Below are positions 7,473 to 17,364 of a DNA stretch of 64,000 nucleotides, one piece after another. The DNA lies in assembly GCA_016490735.1 (NCBI GenBank), contig JAEMWC010001496.1, positions 84,159-148,158 of the forward strand, given 5' to 3'. The notes under the pieces are model-generated. The model was not told the DNA's origin and searched no databases. It saw only the letters and a list, made by a program, of their open reading frames with translations. Within the stretch, counting starts at the first letter, position 1; each line of letters begins with the position of its first letter. A program made the position numbers and the translations under genes. This stretch comes from Pachyseris speciosa. Its lineage: Eukaryota; Cnidaria; Anthozoa; Scleractinia; Pachyseridae.

Positions 7473-10400
7473 ATGGGAGTTTTTAATTCTCCAAATAGAT
7501 CAAGATAAAATGAAAACTGGAACTGGTGAAAGAGGCCCAGTTGGTCCAATTGGTCCCAAAGGTGAAAAAGGTGATAGAGGTCCAAAAGGTAATACAGGTG
7601 CAATTGGTCCACAAGGAGCTACTGGAGCTGTTGGTCCAAAGGTGATGGATTTAGATTAACACAAGATGGTAATTATGACATTGAAAATAAACGTTTGACA
7701 GATGTTGGTGATCCAGTAAATCATTATGATTCTGCTAACTTGGGATATGTTAATGATGCTGTTTTATCAATTGAAGGAACACGTGTTAATCCATTCAAAT
7801 TTCTTCTTGAAGATACATCAAAAACAACTATTCTTAGAAATGCGAATAATCTGCAATTGGAATATTTTGACAAAAGCCCTTACTCATTGAATAAAATAGC
7901 CTTGTCTTTTGTTATTCCTACTGCTGGTCTTACAACTGTTCTTCGTTTTGATTTGTCACAATTGGAAGTTTCAAAGTACACTTTAGTTGTTGAGTTTTAT
8001 ACTGATGGTAACCCAAATAATGCAACAGTCGATGACGACAATCTGTCGTCAAATTTAATTGAAAGAAAGGATTCAATAAAAAGAGCATTTCCAAAGACTC
8101 ATCTTGTTGATGGTTATCTTAAGAGAATATTCTTCCTTGAAAAAACAAGTCATGGTTCCACATCAATGGAGTTATTGTTGATTTCACCATATTTACAAAA
8201 CAATGCCAAACATCATGTCATAGTTTATGGTGTTTATGGATTTTCTAATATCATTTTATCACATATTCACGACCCAGCTTTTGAATTAAAAGAAGGAAGA
8301 ATTGTATTTAATAATGAGGTTAAAATGAGTTTTCATAGAATAGTCAATGTTGGACGCCCTATACTTCCACAAGACTGCGCAACTAGAAAATACGTTGATG
8401 ATGCTGCCACATATCTGGCGAGAAAAAAAGCGGATACATTATGGGTTAATTCTAAATTTTGAAAAAAGATGGAAGCGTTGCAATGACTTCTGATTTGAAT
8501 CTTGGAGGTAACAAATTGACTAATGTAGCAGCGCAACAGCAAACAATGATACAGCTACAAAGGGGTATGTTGATACTGAAATTGCTGGAATTACTGGCAT
8601 TGATGTTTCACCATTTCTTAAAAAAGATGGAAGTGTTGCAATGACTGGTGATCTGGACATGGATGACAATAAAATAACAAATGTTGGGGCTCCAAACTCT
8701 GATAAAGATTCTGCCAACAAAAAGTATGTTGATGACCTTGTTCTTTCAGTATCTGGTACTCAACGCAACCCATTCGCTTTTCTGTTGAAAGATATTTCCA
8801 AGTCAACAGGGACACAAAATGTTAATAGCCTCCAAATTGAAGATTTTAACAGATCACCATATCATATCAACAAGTCATCATTGTCTTTTTTGATTCCAAC
8901 AAGTGGCAATTTACATCCAAAATTCGTTTTAATGTGACATCATTGAGAAATGGACTGTATACATTTGTTACAGAGTTTTACTCACCATCAGACCCACGCC
9001 AAGTCACAATTGGGCTCGATCTTCGCACATTGAACATACGTGAAGCGGACAACCGTTTCAACAACCTTTTCTTAGAACCCAGCATGTTGATGGTTATATG
9101 AAGAAGGTTTTCCAAATCGAAAAAACTGGTGGTGGTCAAGCGTCAATTGAGGTTATACTTTTAGCCACAGCTCCATCTATTAACATCAAAACACATATCA
9201 TCGTTTATGGGGTATATGGCTATCATACCAATTTATCTTACTTTGTTCATGACCCAGCTTATGAAATTAAAAACGGTCAAATTGCGTTTGGTGGTAATGT
9301 TGACATGAAATTGAACAAGATCATCAACCTACAGGATAACCCCTCAAACCCACAAGACGCTGTAAACAAAAGTTATGTGGACCAGAGGTTGCAAACCAAA
9401 CTCGATGCGATTGCACAACAAAATCTGAATATGAACAACAATGCCATTACTGATCTTGCTCCACCTGTCAACGCAGACGATGCGGTGACAAAACTTTATA
9501 CTGACGAATATTTTCTCCGACGAGACGGTTCGACTGCAATGTATGGCGATTTGTCGATGGGTGGAAATAAAGTGACGAATTTAGCGGATGTGGTGAATGA
9601 AACTGATGCAGTGAACTTCAGAGTTTTAAATCAAGCTTCACAAACCATTAGAGCAAACACTTTATTATTGAATGGAACAAATGCGATGGCAGCGGATATG
9701 AAACTTGGAGGGCATAAAATCATTGACTTAAAAGAAGGAACAAATAAAACTGATGCCGTAAATTTAGATCAATTAGAAAAAAGTCATATTTCATCTGCTT
9801 CTCATCCAAAGAATGCTTTCAAATATTTGATGAATGATATCGATGAAATTAGCACTGAATATGGCTTGACAGTTAATGGATATGTCAATTTACCTCGTTC
9901 ACCACATTTGATTTCAAAAAAGGTCATTGATATAGACTTGAATAAAGAAGCTAATCATATTTACAGAGCTAGAATTGGTTTCAATATGTATACAATAAAA
10001 GATGGAAAATACACTTTCATTCTTGAATGGCTATTTCCTGATTATGAAGGAATGAATCTTAGTAGTGTAACATTCAGTGCAACTGGTGGAATTACAATTC
10101 ATAAAACTGTAGGGAGAAAATTTGACAACAGAAATGAAGATCATTTGAGATATTTATTATGGATTGAAAAACCATCAGCAAGTTCACCACCTGAATATTT
10201 ATATTGTACGATTCATATTAATGCTAACCCAACTTATCCAAATAAGTACAAAGTTCATTGTGTTGCATATGGTATTGATTTTGAAGCAGTAGACGTTCCA
10301 TCAAGTGTTTACGACTTCTCTGAACCTTTCAAAATCGTGAATGAGGAAATACAATTACAAACTGATTTAGATTTGAATGGTTTTGATGTGAAAGAAAATG

Positions 10401-11025
10401 AAAATTGGTTGTTTGGTGGAGACAATGGCGAATTGACAATGCTGAATAATATTAATATGAACAGTTATTTAATAAAAGAGGCTAAACTTGGTGATGATTT
10501 AAATCTGAATGGCTTTAGAATTCATAATAATAGTTTGAATCTATTTCGTTCAAGCGTTACAGGTGTAATCATGGAAACAGCTTTCGATTTGGTGGATTTG
10601 CTCTTTACAGACCGAAATTAGGAGATGATCTAAATTTGAATGGGAATGGAATAATCGGTCAAATACAATATTTAAATTGCTCTGTCAAAGCCAAACAAGG
10701 ACATAATAAGAATGCTTTAAAGCCTGTATTGATAAATGGCTCTGATTTTTTAGTCATTCATAACAATAACTTTTATATTAAGAAATTGTATATCATACAA
10801 GGAACAAAACCCGGAATATTTTATTTCAAGACAAAAGCTGAAGGTGGTGGGCCTTTGCCATTACCAGCAACTATTTATGAACACAGACAATCTTCTTTGA
10901 GTAGAAACATCACAACGGTCAACATCAATAAATCATTATCGAGAGGCTATCTTATAATTGACTATTCACATCCCAATAGTAGAGAATTTGATACAGCATT
11001 CACACTTGAAGTAATTATGAATTAA
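7473..11025 (+). pseudogene. Fibre protein with collagen-like stalk and tail-fibre repeats
   Basis: A long fibre gene of roughly 1180 codons in at least seven frame segments. It begins at 7473 with the MGVFNSP leader, then about 16 Gly-X-Y triplets (7510-7640; [16 protein letters not shown]). Several repeats of the phage-tail-fibre type follow: KKDGSVAM, DLNLGGNKLTNV or DLDMDDNKITNV, then a DA-KKYVD motif, near 8400-8740 and 9330-9790. Between them are three related beta-rich domains of about 170 residues containing HIIVYGVYG or a similar strand, at about 7760-8300, 8750-9260 and 9800-10340. Breaks lie near 7491, 7640, 8457, 8540, 8930, 9080 and 10619. By architecture it is a trimeric host-attachment fibre; the receptor is unknown. 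Confidence 0.7.
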
Positions 11026-11042
11026 TCTAAAATAATATTATA
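11026..11042 (+). promoter_or_regulatory. TCTAA motif before the lectin-fibre gene
   Basis: TCTAAAATAATATTATAATGG ends at the start codon of the second fibre gene, with TCTAAA at about 11027-11032. It resembles the motif before the first fibre gene. Confidence 0.45.
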
Positions 11043-11978
11043 ATGGGAGTTTTTAATTCTCCACAAAATCAAGACAATAAAGGTGATAAAGGTGATAAAG
11101 GTGATGGATTTACATTAACACAAGATGGCCACTATGATCTTGGAAACAACAAGAAATTGATAAATGTTGATGAAGGAACTGATGATAATGATTGTGTCAC
11201 AAAAAAACAACTTGATCTGAAGTTAGATAGAGCTACTTTTGTTATTTCCAACTCTCTTCCTGGTGTACCAGTCCTTGATGGAATTTCTATTGCTCTCATC
11301 CCAGCTCTCTCTGTTTTAACATCTGATACAAACGATAGAGTCTCAAGATGGGTTGATCCTGTCAATAATATATCTTTCACACAATCTGATGATTCCAAAA
11401 AACCTCTGCTGTTGAGAGATTCAAATAAAAAGAGATTCTTTCTGCGATTCGATGGGACTGATGACTACTTGAGAATAAATTCATTTGATGTATCCAAAGT
11501 TGCTGGACCAAATGGGAATACATGCACAGTAATTATGGTTGTTAATACAAAACAAGTGAAGAAACAATCTCAATTTCAATGGGGGCAGGCTAATATTCGA
11601 TTTGGTGTTCATTTTCCTTGGAATAATGGGACTGTTTGGGTTGATTTTGGTACTCTCTCAGGTGGAAGACTTACTGCTCTTTCTTTGTCTAATCTGACTG
11701 GTAATATTGAGGTTTGGACAATAAGAGTGAATGGACAAAATATGGAACTATTTAGAGGTATTTCATCAATGACTCCTGTTGGAACAGAAACAATCTCAGC
11801 AACACTGTCAGGAAATCCACAAAAAATGTTCGTTGGATGTCAAGTTGATAATGATGATGGTACTGCAGTCAATTTTTCTGAAATGGATCTGTACGCTTTT
11901 TCTGTTTGGCAGAAATCTCTGTCTAATGATGAATTAAAAAATATCTTCCGTTTCCTTGAAGATTATTTCGATCTTTGA
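11043..11978 (+). CDS. Fibre with short collagen-like stalk and LamG/ConA-like head
   Basis: 311 residues, intact. The leader MGVFNSP and the segment GDGFTLTQDGHYDLGNNKKL match the first fibre, but the stalk has only about three Gly-X-Y triplets (KGDKGDKGDG). After a VTKKQLDLKLD helix-like linker, residues about 125-305 look like a laminin-G/concanavalin-like beta sandwich: LRFDGTDDYLRI, FTLTVIMVV-like strands, IEVWTIRVNGQNMELFRG, KMFVGCQV and a closing YAFSVWQKSLSNDELKNIFRFL helix typical of LamG_3 domains. The likely role is carbohydrate or protein binding at the virion surface. It is a head-swapped paralogue of the preceding fibre and its open frame contrasts with that neighbour's decay. 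Confidence 0.7.
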   Translation: MGVFNSPQNQDNKGDKGDKGDGFTLTQDGHYDLGNNKKLINVDEGTDDNDCVTKKQLDLKLDRATFVISNSLPGVPVLDGISIALIPALSVLTSDTNDRVSRWVDPVNNISFTQSDDSKKPLLLRDSNKKRFFLRFDGTDDYLRINSFDVSKVAGPNGNTCTVIMVVNTKQVKKQSQFQWGQANIRFGVHFPWNNGTVWVDFGTLSGGRLTALSLSNLTGNIEVWTIRVNGQNMELFRGISSMTPVGTETISATLSGNPQKMFVGCQVDNDDGTAVNFSEMDLYAFSVWQKSLSNDELKNIFRFLEDYFDL

Positions 11979-11996
11979 ATTATGTAATCAATTATT

Positions 11997-12416
11997 ATGA
12001 AGCAGATTATAAGATTTGTACGATGGTTCATTCGGGATGCTGAACGGAAAAACCCTGGTGTTGATAAGAGGATTTTGAAATCAGCTTTGGTTTACCAGTT
12101 TCTATATCACAAACATTTCAACAAATATATTGAAGTGAGAGATATTATCCAGGAGCACATAGGCATTGGGTTGATTGGTTACGGTGATGGCCGCTTGACA
12201 CATTTGTTGGAGCATACTCTTGGATGGATTGACGTGTTACAAACGCATGCAATATTACACGATGCTTTCGGCAGATTCTATGTCAAACATGGTCTTGATA
12301 GAGGATATTCTTATGCTTTTCCATGTTTCTTATCGACTAAATTAAGTAAGTTATCTCCTCTGAGTGGCCAGATCTCTGGAATACTTTATTGCATATTCAA
12401 GAGAATCATTATGTAA
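11997..12416 (+). CDS. Small Polinton protein of unknown function
   Basis: 139 residues, intact, 18 bases after the lectin fibre and 9 bases before the next gene. It is basic at the N-terminus (RWFIRDAERKNPGVDKRILKS) and has a central block rich in His and Gly (GIGLIGYGDGRLTHLLEHTLGWID), then THAILHDAFGRFYVKHGLDRG. The end has a weakly hydrophobic stretch (GQISGILYCIFKRIIM). No family is recognised. The LHD motif recalls some hydrolases but there is not enough to assign an activity. The clustered position and intact frame suggest an accessory gene read with the fibre module. Confidence 0.5.
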   Translation: MKQIIRFVRWFIRDAERKNPGVDKRILKSALVYQFLYHKHFNKYIEVRDIIQEHIGIGLIGYGDGRLTHLLEHTLGWIDVLQTHAILHDAFGRFYVKHGLDRGYSYAFPCFLSTKLSKLSPLSGQISGILYCIFKRIIM

Positions 12417-12425
12417 AAGATATAT

Positions 12426-12911
12426 ATGAAAGAGCGAAAAAGCATATTCAGCTGGAACCATATTTCAGGTGAATTAACAGAAGATCAGGTAAATGAATTA
12501 AAATCCTATTACCAAACATATCACAGAAAGTGTTGGGCTCATAAACAGGCGGTTAAACGGTTCAAAAAATGGAAATTACTTGGGAACTCATTGTCCATCA
12601 TCTTTGCAACTGGAGGTATCGCCACAAGCGTTGCAACAGGTGGTGTTAGTTTGGTAGCCATCAGTACAGCAGCACTTTTGATACAAGGGTGGATGAAGCA
12701 TAAAAACCTAGATTTGAAAATCCAAAATTGCACATATGCTTATCAAAGCTATCAACATCTACTCAATTCAATAAAAGACAAGTTGAGAAGTGGTGATTTT
12801 GATGCTTCAAGTATACAAATCTCAATGAAGAATATCGATGATTATGTGACTGATAATAGTCCAATTATTGATAAGTACCTACTGAAATATGATGAAAAAT
12901 TCACTGCTTGA
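12426..12911 (+). CDS. Two-TM SLATT-like membrane protein
   Basis: 161 residues, intact. The layout is a helical N-terminus with YYQTYHRKCWAHKQAVKRFKKWK (residues 28-50), two hydrophobic segments at about 51-70 (LLGNSLSIIFATGGIATSVA) and 72-90, a long helix with NCTYAYQSYQHLLNSIKDKL (101-120), and a final NSPIIDKYLLKYDEKF. This order (basic helix, two TM segments, helix with spaced Tyr/His and a terminal acidic-Pro motif) is that of SLATT domains, membrane effectors best known from prokaryotic conflict systems. The match is by pattern only; a generic viral membrane protein is the alternative. Its last 11 bases overlap the convergent zinc-ribbon gene. Confidence 0.5.
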   Translation: MKERKSIFSWNHISGELTEDQVNELKSYYQTYHRKCWAHKQAVKRFKKWKLLGNSLSIIFATGGIATSVATGGVSLVAISTAALLIQGWMKHKNLDLKIQNCTYAYQSYQHLLNSIKDKLRSGDFDASSIQISMKNIDDYVTDNSPIIDKYLLKYDEKFTA

Positions 12912-13536
12912 TAATACGAATAATCTTATCAAATCTCAACAATAGAATCTCAACCCAATATTGATCATAAAATTTTAATGTTTTCTTTGAGTTGGTTAAT
13001 ATGATATACTCATAAGGCAGATCCATCATCATAAACAATTGTTTCAGAATGAATTTGGTGCTTATCATTCTTTTACGATTCTTATTCACCGAAGGGATGA
13101 TAGTGTCTATCTCTTTGAATATTTTCAATATTTTACCCTTATCTTTTACTGAAATTTGAAATCTATTCTTGCAACATATACCATTTATCACATTTTCAAT
13201 ATGGTACTTCCGATGATATACAGATTTTCGCTTTATTTTATACATATTATTATGAAAGTCAACGTACTCCTTACAATAATCATAACCATGGACTGAACCA
13301 CAATTTAGACAAACATTTTCACCATCATCGTTAAACATTCTCTGATTATCACAGCACGGTTCATTTTTAACACTATGTTCTGCTATTTTCTGATCACAAA
13401 AAGGACATGTTATATAATTTTCTACTTCAATCAAATATTCATGAATATCTGAATTACACAGGCCATTTACCATCTGGCTACCTGACCTGATTTGAGAGGG
13501 CTTTTCCAAGGCCCGGAGATTTCTTTCTTTCGTCAT
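12901..13536 (-). CDS. VLTF3/TFIIB-like zinc-ribbon transcription factor
   Basis: 211 residues, intact, pointing left from near the element's right end. Cys pairs lie at residues 44/47 (CPFC), 61/62 and 76/79 (CLNC). The segment VCLNCGSVHGY followed by YKIKRKSVYHRKYHIENVI is the zinc ribbon plus YxRxxHxxxVI signature I associate with poxvirus late transcription factor VLTF3 and related NCLDV and Polinton proteins. The C-terminal half (KILKIFKEIDTIIPSVNKNRKRM and KFILKQLFMMMDLP) is helical, like the cyclin-like part of such factors. The inferred role is transcription of the element's late genes. It has no TCTAA motif of its own, as expected if it is made earlier. Confidence 0.65.
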   Translation of the reverse strand: MTKERNLRALEKPSQIRSGSQMVNGLCNSDIHEYLIEVENYITCPFCDQKIAEHSVKNEPCCDNQRMFNDDGENVCLNCGSVHGYDYCKEYVDFHNNMYKIKRKSVYHRKYHIENVINGICCKNRFQISVKDKGKILKIFKEIDTIIPSVNKNRKRMISTKFILKQLFMMMDLPYEYIILTNSKKTLKFYDQYWVEILLLRFDKIIRIIKQ

Positions 13537-13599
13537 TCTCCATTTAACCTATAGCGACATTTCTTTAAGTGTTTTTTATATCATAAAGTACTTAAAGAG

Positions 13600-13837
13600 A
13601 AATTTTGACCTTGACCTTGGAAAATGCGCTAGCTCATACATGATGTGTGAATTATGAAAAAATTTGACCTTGGAAAATGCGCTAGGACCAAGTACTGTTT
13701 TTCCGAGAAAGTTACACATGGTAATTTTCCGAGAAATTGAACCAACTGATTTCAAAAATGTGACCTTGACCTTGACCAAGCGGTGGAAAATGCGCTGATG
13801 TGGAAAATGCGCTAGGACCCCCAAGTACTATACTACT
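13600..13837. repeat. Right terminal region with TGACCTTG direct repeats
   Basis: Repeated words TGACCTTGACCTTG (13607-13620 and again near 13760-13775) and TGGAAAATGCGCT (four copies between 13618 and 13815) fill this end. The last bases, ACTATACTACT, read from the other strand as AGTAGTATAGT; Polinton termini normally begin with AG. The matching left inverted repeat would lie outside the window. Confidence 0.6.
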
Positions 13838-13906
13838 CTCGAATAGGTACTCGAGCTCGATTGACATAAATCGAGCTCGGTTTCCCAGAATCAAAATGTG
13901 ATCCGG
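13838..13906. repeat. Interrupted copy of the GAGCTC-palindrome repeat
   Basis: CTCGAATAGGTACTCGAGCT and the following bases up to GTGATCC match the repeat units at 17173-17364 and 19770-19820. This copy begins abruptly at 13838, the right Polinton junction, and ends at 13906 where Penelope-like sequence begins. Confidence 0.7.
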
Positions 13907-16900
13907 TCAACTCTTATCGAGAGGACTCTGACAGAGTATATTGCGAAGTGGGAAAGTGACTGATTCATTGTCATTGTCTTTTTTTTTTTTTCGTTTTAAA
14001 TTTATAGGGAGTCAAGAAAGTCTCAAGAATGGTGACAGAAACAAGAAGAGAAAAAAGAGAAGGCAAAGAAAGGCACATAACAAATTTTAATTTTTCCAAT
14101 TAGCAGATATTTTTTAACAAATTACAGCGTGCAAAAGTGAAATGAATTTCTGGCCATGAATAATACGATAATTAATAACTTTCGGTTTGTACCCACATTT
14201 CATCTCATTGATTCAGCTCGGTCAACTCTTATCGAGAGGAGTCTGGTACAGTGTGAAGGTGTGTTTTGAGCTTTGTAAGGGCAGTGCGAGCAACCCAGGA
14301 TCAAATATGGAGGATGACTTCGAAGCCACCTCTCCCAGTATGCTGAACACAGAATACGGCGACTTGGATTTTCAAGCGCACGGAGACACTGATAGTGGGA
14401 ACGAGGAAAATGAGTACGAGCTTACCAGCTACCAGCAACCTCCACAAACCGAAAAGAAAGCGAGAAGAGAAAGGCTGTAAAGAGGAAAGCAAGCGAAGAC
14501 GCGCCCAGCACCACAGAGGCCAAAATAAAGAAGACGGAAGGATCAATTAAAAAACTGAATGAACATCTAAAGAACAACACATGTCCGAAACCACTGAAAT
14601 ACTCTGCACGGGCCAACATACCCGCAGACGAACAATTTAAGAAGGACATTAAGTCAGTTAAACAGAAAGCTGAACGCGGCTTTGTGAAAGCCCTAACAGA
14701 CTTTCATACCCGCCGTCTTGAAAGACAAAAGAGTAAGCTTGACAAAGAAAAATCTACGGGTCAGCGTAAGGCCAACAAAACCAGTGATAGTGTATCAAAG
14801 CCTACAGAGAACCTTACAGAACTTGGAGCTCTCGCTGCTAAGCTACAGAAGCAATACGAAAATGTCAACAAACTTATGTCACAACTAAATGATTCCACAG
14901 AGAATAAAACATGTGAAAAGTACTCGCGTGTGTCTGTTAGACGTGTTAACAACACCACGGGTGGGTCAAACAAAAATAAAGGGAAAACTTCCTTTACAAA
15001 AACAAAAGAAACACTGCCAAACGCAGAGAAAGAAGAAAACAAACTTCCACAAAAAAAGTCAGTTACAAAAAAGCTACAGGGGAAAAATATATTAAAAATC
15101 TCTCAAACGAAAAACTAACTGACGCGCAAATCAAATTAATCTCTCGGGGTTTAAAATTCATTCCCATGAACACACCGAACAAACATAAAATCCGACGGCA
15201 ACTATTGCAGGATTTTGAACACTTTGCAAGGCGAATGCGCCTTAAATATATGTTCCATGGACATATAAAAAATCCACCCTTTCTGCGTTAAATCTGACTG
15301 GAAACCTCCAGTTCAACCATCAGTCGCCCTCGAGAGCTACTTGGAAGAGGTTAAGTTACAACTTGCTGAAATACACATTACAAAGCCTAAACAAAACTTG
15401 TCACGCAATGAAAGGAAAGCATTAAATGAATTTTAAAAAACAAAACCACCACAAGGGACAAGGGACAAGGGAAGCACTACTGTTGTCATGAATAAGACTG
15501 ACAAGATAAGGGAGGGTCAAACTCAATCAACGACGAAAATAACCTCAGACCTCTCACTGAGCCCATGGTGAAAGAAACGCAAAGCAAGATCTCGCGCCTA
15601 ATTACAAATTTACACCGTGAAAAACACATCGACGACATGACGAAAAAATGGCTTTCACAAACACCTTGCCCACCAAGAATACCAGAGTTCTACACTCTTA
15701 CAAAAATTCACAAACCAACTCTTACAGGGAGACCAATCATCTCCGGCTGTGATGGGCCAACAGAAAGAATTTCATCTTTTGTTGACACACTGCTTCAACC
15801 AATATCAAAGTCACAAAAGTCATACCTTAAAGACACAACTGACTTTATAAACTTTATCGAAAGCACAAAGGTTAAAAACCGCACATTCCTTGTATCGATG
15901 GACGTCACAAGTCTCTACACAAATATACCACAAAACGAGGGCATTGACAAAGTATGCAAAGCATATGATAACTTTTACAAAGACAGCCCTCCCATTCCGA
16001 CACACTACCTGCGGGAAATGCTTAGGCTAATTCTAAAAGAAAATTCTTTCCAATTCAATGGGAAGCAATATCTTCAAATTCATGGGACAGCTATGGGAAC
16101 GAAAATGGCTGTCTCCTTTGCCGACATATTTATGGCAAAGATTGAAACCGAAATCCTTAGCAAAACCGTTTTTAAACCTACAGTTTGGAAACGCTATATT
16201 GACGACATCTTTTCATTGTGGGACATAAGTAAACCCGACATTGAAACGTTCATCGAACAAGCAAATTCACATCACCCAAGTATCAAATTCACGGCCGATA
16301 TCTCTGACACTGAGACTGTGTTCCTAGACACAGTTATATACAAAGGCAACAGACTCAAGGAACAATCGACCCTTGATATAAGAACACATTTTAAGCCAAC
16401 GGAAACCTTCCAGTACACACATTTCACCTCTTGCCAACCACCAAGTGTCAAAAATGGATTCGTAAAGGGCGAATGCTTAAGAATCCTTGAACAAACTCCT
16501 CAAAAGCTACTTTTGAGGAGAACATTTTAAACCTCAAGAAACACTTGGCGGACAGAGGTTACCCACGCAATCTAAGAGACAAAATCCTATCAGGAATAAA
16601 ATTCACAGGAAGAGCTACAGCGCTTAAACAGAACAACAAAGAAAAGAAAGAAATCTTGCCTTTTGTAACACAATATCAACCATCAATATCCAATTTAAAA
16701 GAAGCTTTACTCAAAAAATGGCACCTCATACAAAATCAACCGCTACTTCGCCAGATATTCAAACAACCACCTATCCTTTCATACAAGAAAGGGAAATCCT
16801 TGAAGGATTTACTCGTTAGAGCAAAAACATAAAAGGTTACAATATATATTTCACGCCGGTAGGGATTGTGCGGCCTGTCACCCCTTACGTTATTGGTTTA

Positions 16901-16944
16901 AGTACATATCCTTTACTTTCCATCTTCAATTTCCCTTAAGCCAT
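13907..16944 (+). mobile_element. Penelope-like element, decayed copy 1
   Basis: The block between two stretches of GAGCTC repeat holds a Penelope-type RT and its N-terminal extension. GGTCAACTCTTATCGAGAGGA occurs at both 13907 and 14214, about 307 bases apart, which fits the partial tandem repeat (pLTR) often seen at Penelope 5' ends, although only about 20 bases match. No GIY-YIG endonuclease follows the RT. The boundaries are estimated from the flanking repeat and are approximate. Confidence 0.65.
14307..16832 (+). pseudogene. Penelope-type reverse transcriptase, several frameshifts
   Basis: ATG 14307 opens a charged N-terminal region that changes frame near 14475 and continues to 15118 with Lys-rich helical sequence. 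After a damaged stretch (15119-15560) the frame 15565-16530 encodes the RT core: FYTLTKIHKPTLTGRPIIS, FLVSMDVTSLYTNIP, GTAMGTKMAVSFADIFMAK and the catalytic WKRYIDDIFSLWD, then SIKF and VFLDTVIYKG. A further frame, 16545-16832, has a thumb-like helical end (DKILSGIKFTGRATALKQ) and stops at LVRAKT. The YIDD box is intact, but at least four frame breaks make the copy inactive. The missing GIY-YIG domain may reflect truncation or an endonuclease-deficient lineage. Confidence 0.8.
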
Positions 16945-17364
16945 CCAATTCGAGCTCGATTTCTCTTAATCGAGCTCGAATACAGGTATCTCCTCCTCCC
17001 CCCCCCCGAAAATAGGGTATCTCACGCACACCGAGCTCGATTCTACTCGAGCTCGAGTGTAGTTTTCACTATCGAGCTCGATAGCTGAACTAGCTCGAAT
17101 TGGGAGTGAACTCGAGTTTGTAGTAGTCGTGCTCGATATTTCGAGTGCGATTTCTATCTGAGCTCGAATAGGTACTCGAGCTCGATTGACATAAATCGAG
17201 CTCGGTTTCCCAGAATTGTGATCTAGCTCGAATTGGGAATGAGCTCGAGTTTGTAGTAGTCGTGCTCGATATTTCGAGTGCGATTTCTATCTGAGCTCGA
17301 ATAGGTACTCGAGCTCGATTGACATAAATCGAGCTCGGTTTCCCAGAATCAAAATGTGATCCAA
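16945..17364. repeat. GAGCTC-palindrome repeat cluster with tandem 130-bp units
   Basis: TCGAGCTCGA-type palindromes recur about a dozen times. Two tandem units of about 130 bases (about 17092-17220 and 17224-17350) share AGCTCGAATTGGGA, TTTGTAGTAGTCGTGCTCG and TTTCTATCTGAGCTCG. A poly-C run lies at 16999-17006. Non-coding; the reverse-strand open frame here is a by-product of the repeat. Confidence 0.75.

Larger units (their letters stand above)
1..13837. mobile_element. Polinton/Maverick (adintovirus-like) element, right-hand part
   Basis: This is a contiguous set of virus-like genes with the Polinton hallmarks: retroviral-type integrase, adenain-like protease, double-jelly-roll capsid protein, penton-like protein and an A32/FtsK-type packaging ATPase. 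Structural genes run leftwards from about 6750 and the ATPase and fibre genes run rightwards from 6783. Spacing is tight and there are no introns, unlike the rest of the window. DNA polymerase B and the left terminus are not seen and should lie to the left. The right end is placed at 13837 because sequence from 13838 onward matches the interior of a repeat found again near 17180-17310 and 19765. Many genes are broken by single-base shifts, so the copy is probably dead, although uncorrected assembly errors could mimic part of this. Confidence 0.9.

Noticed and set aside
8455..9790. Bacteriophage contamination, because the tail-fibre repeats look phage-like
   Set aside because: The repeats lie within a run of Polinton genes with shared promoter words and leaders, and the element ends cleanly in eukaryotic repeat DNA.
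13576..13894. Minus-strand frames over the Polinton terminus
   Set aside because: They arise from direct repeats of TGGAAAATGCGCT and cross the element boundary.
16945..17364. GAGCTC palindromes as a possible CRISPR array or operator cluster
   Set aside because: Spacers are not unique, unit lengths vary and the units are tandem copies of one repeat; the surrounding DNA is eukaryotic.
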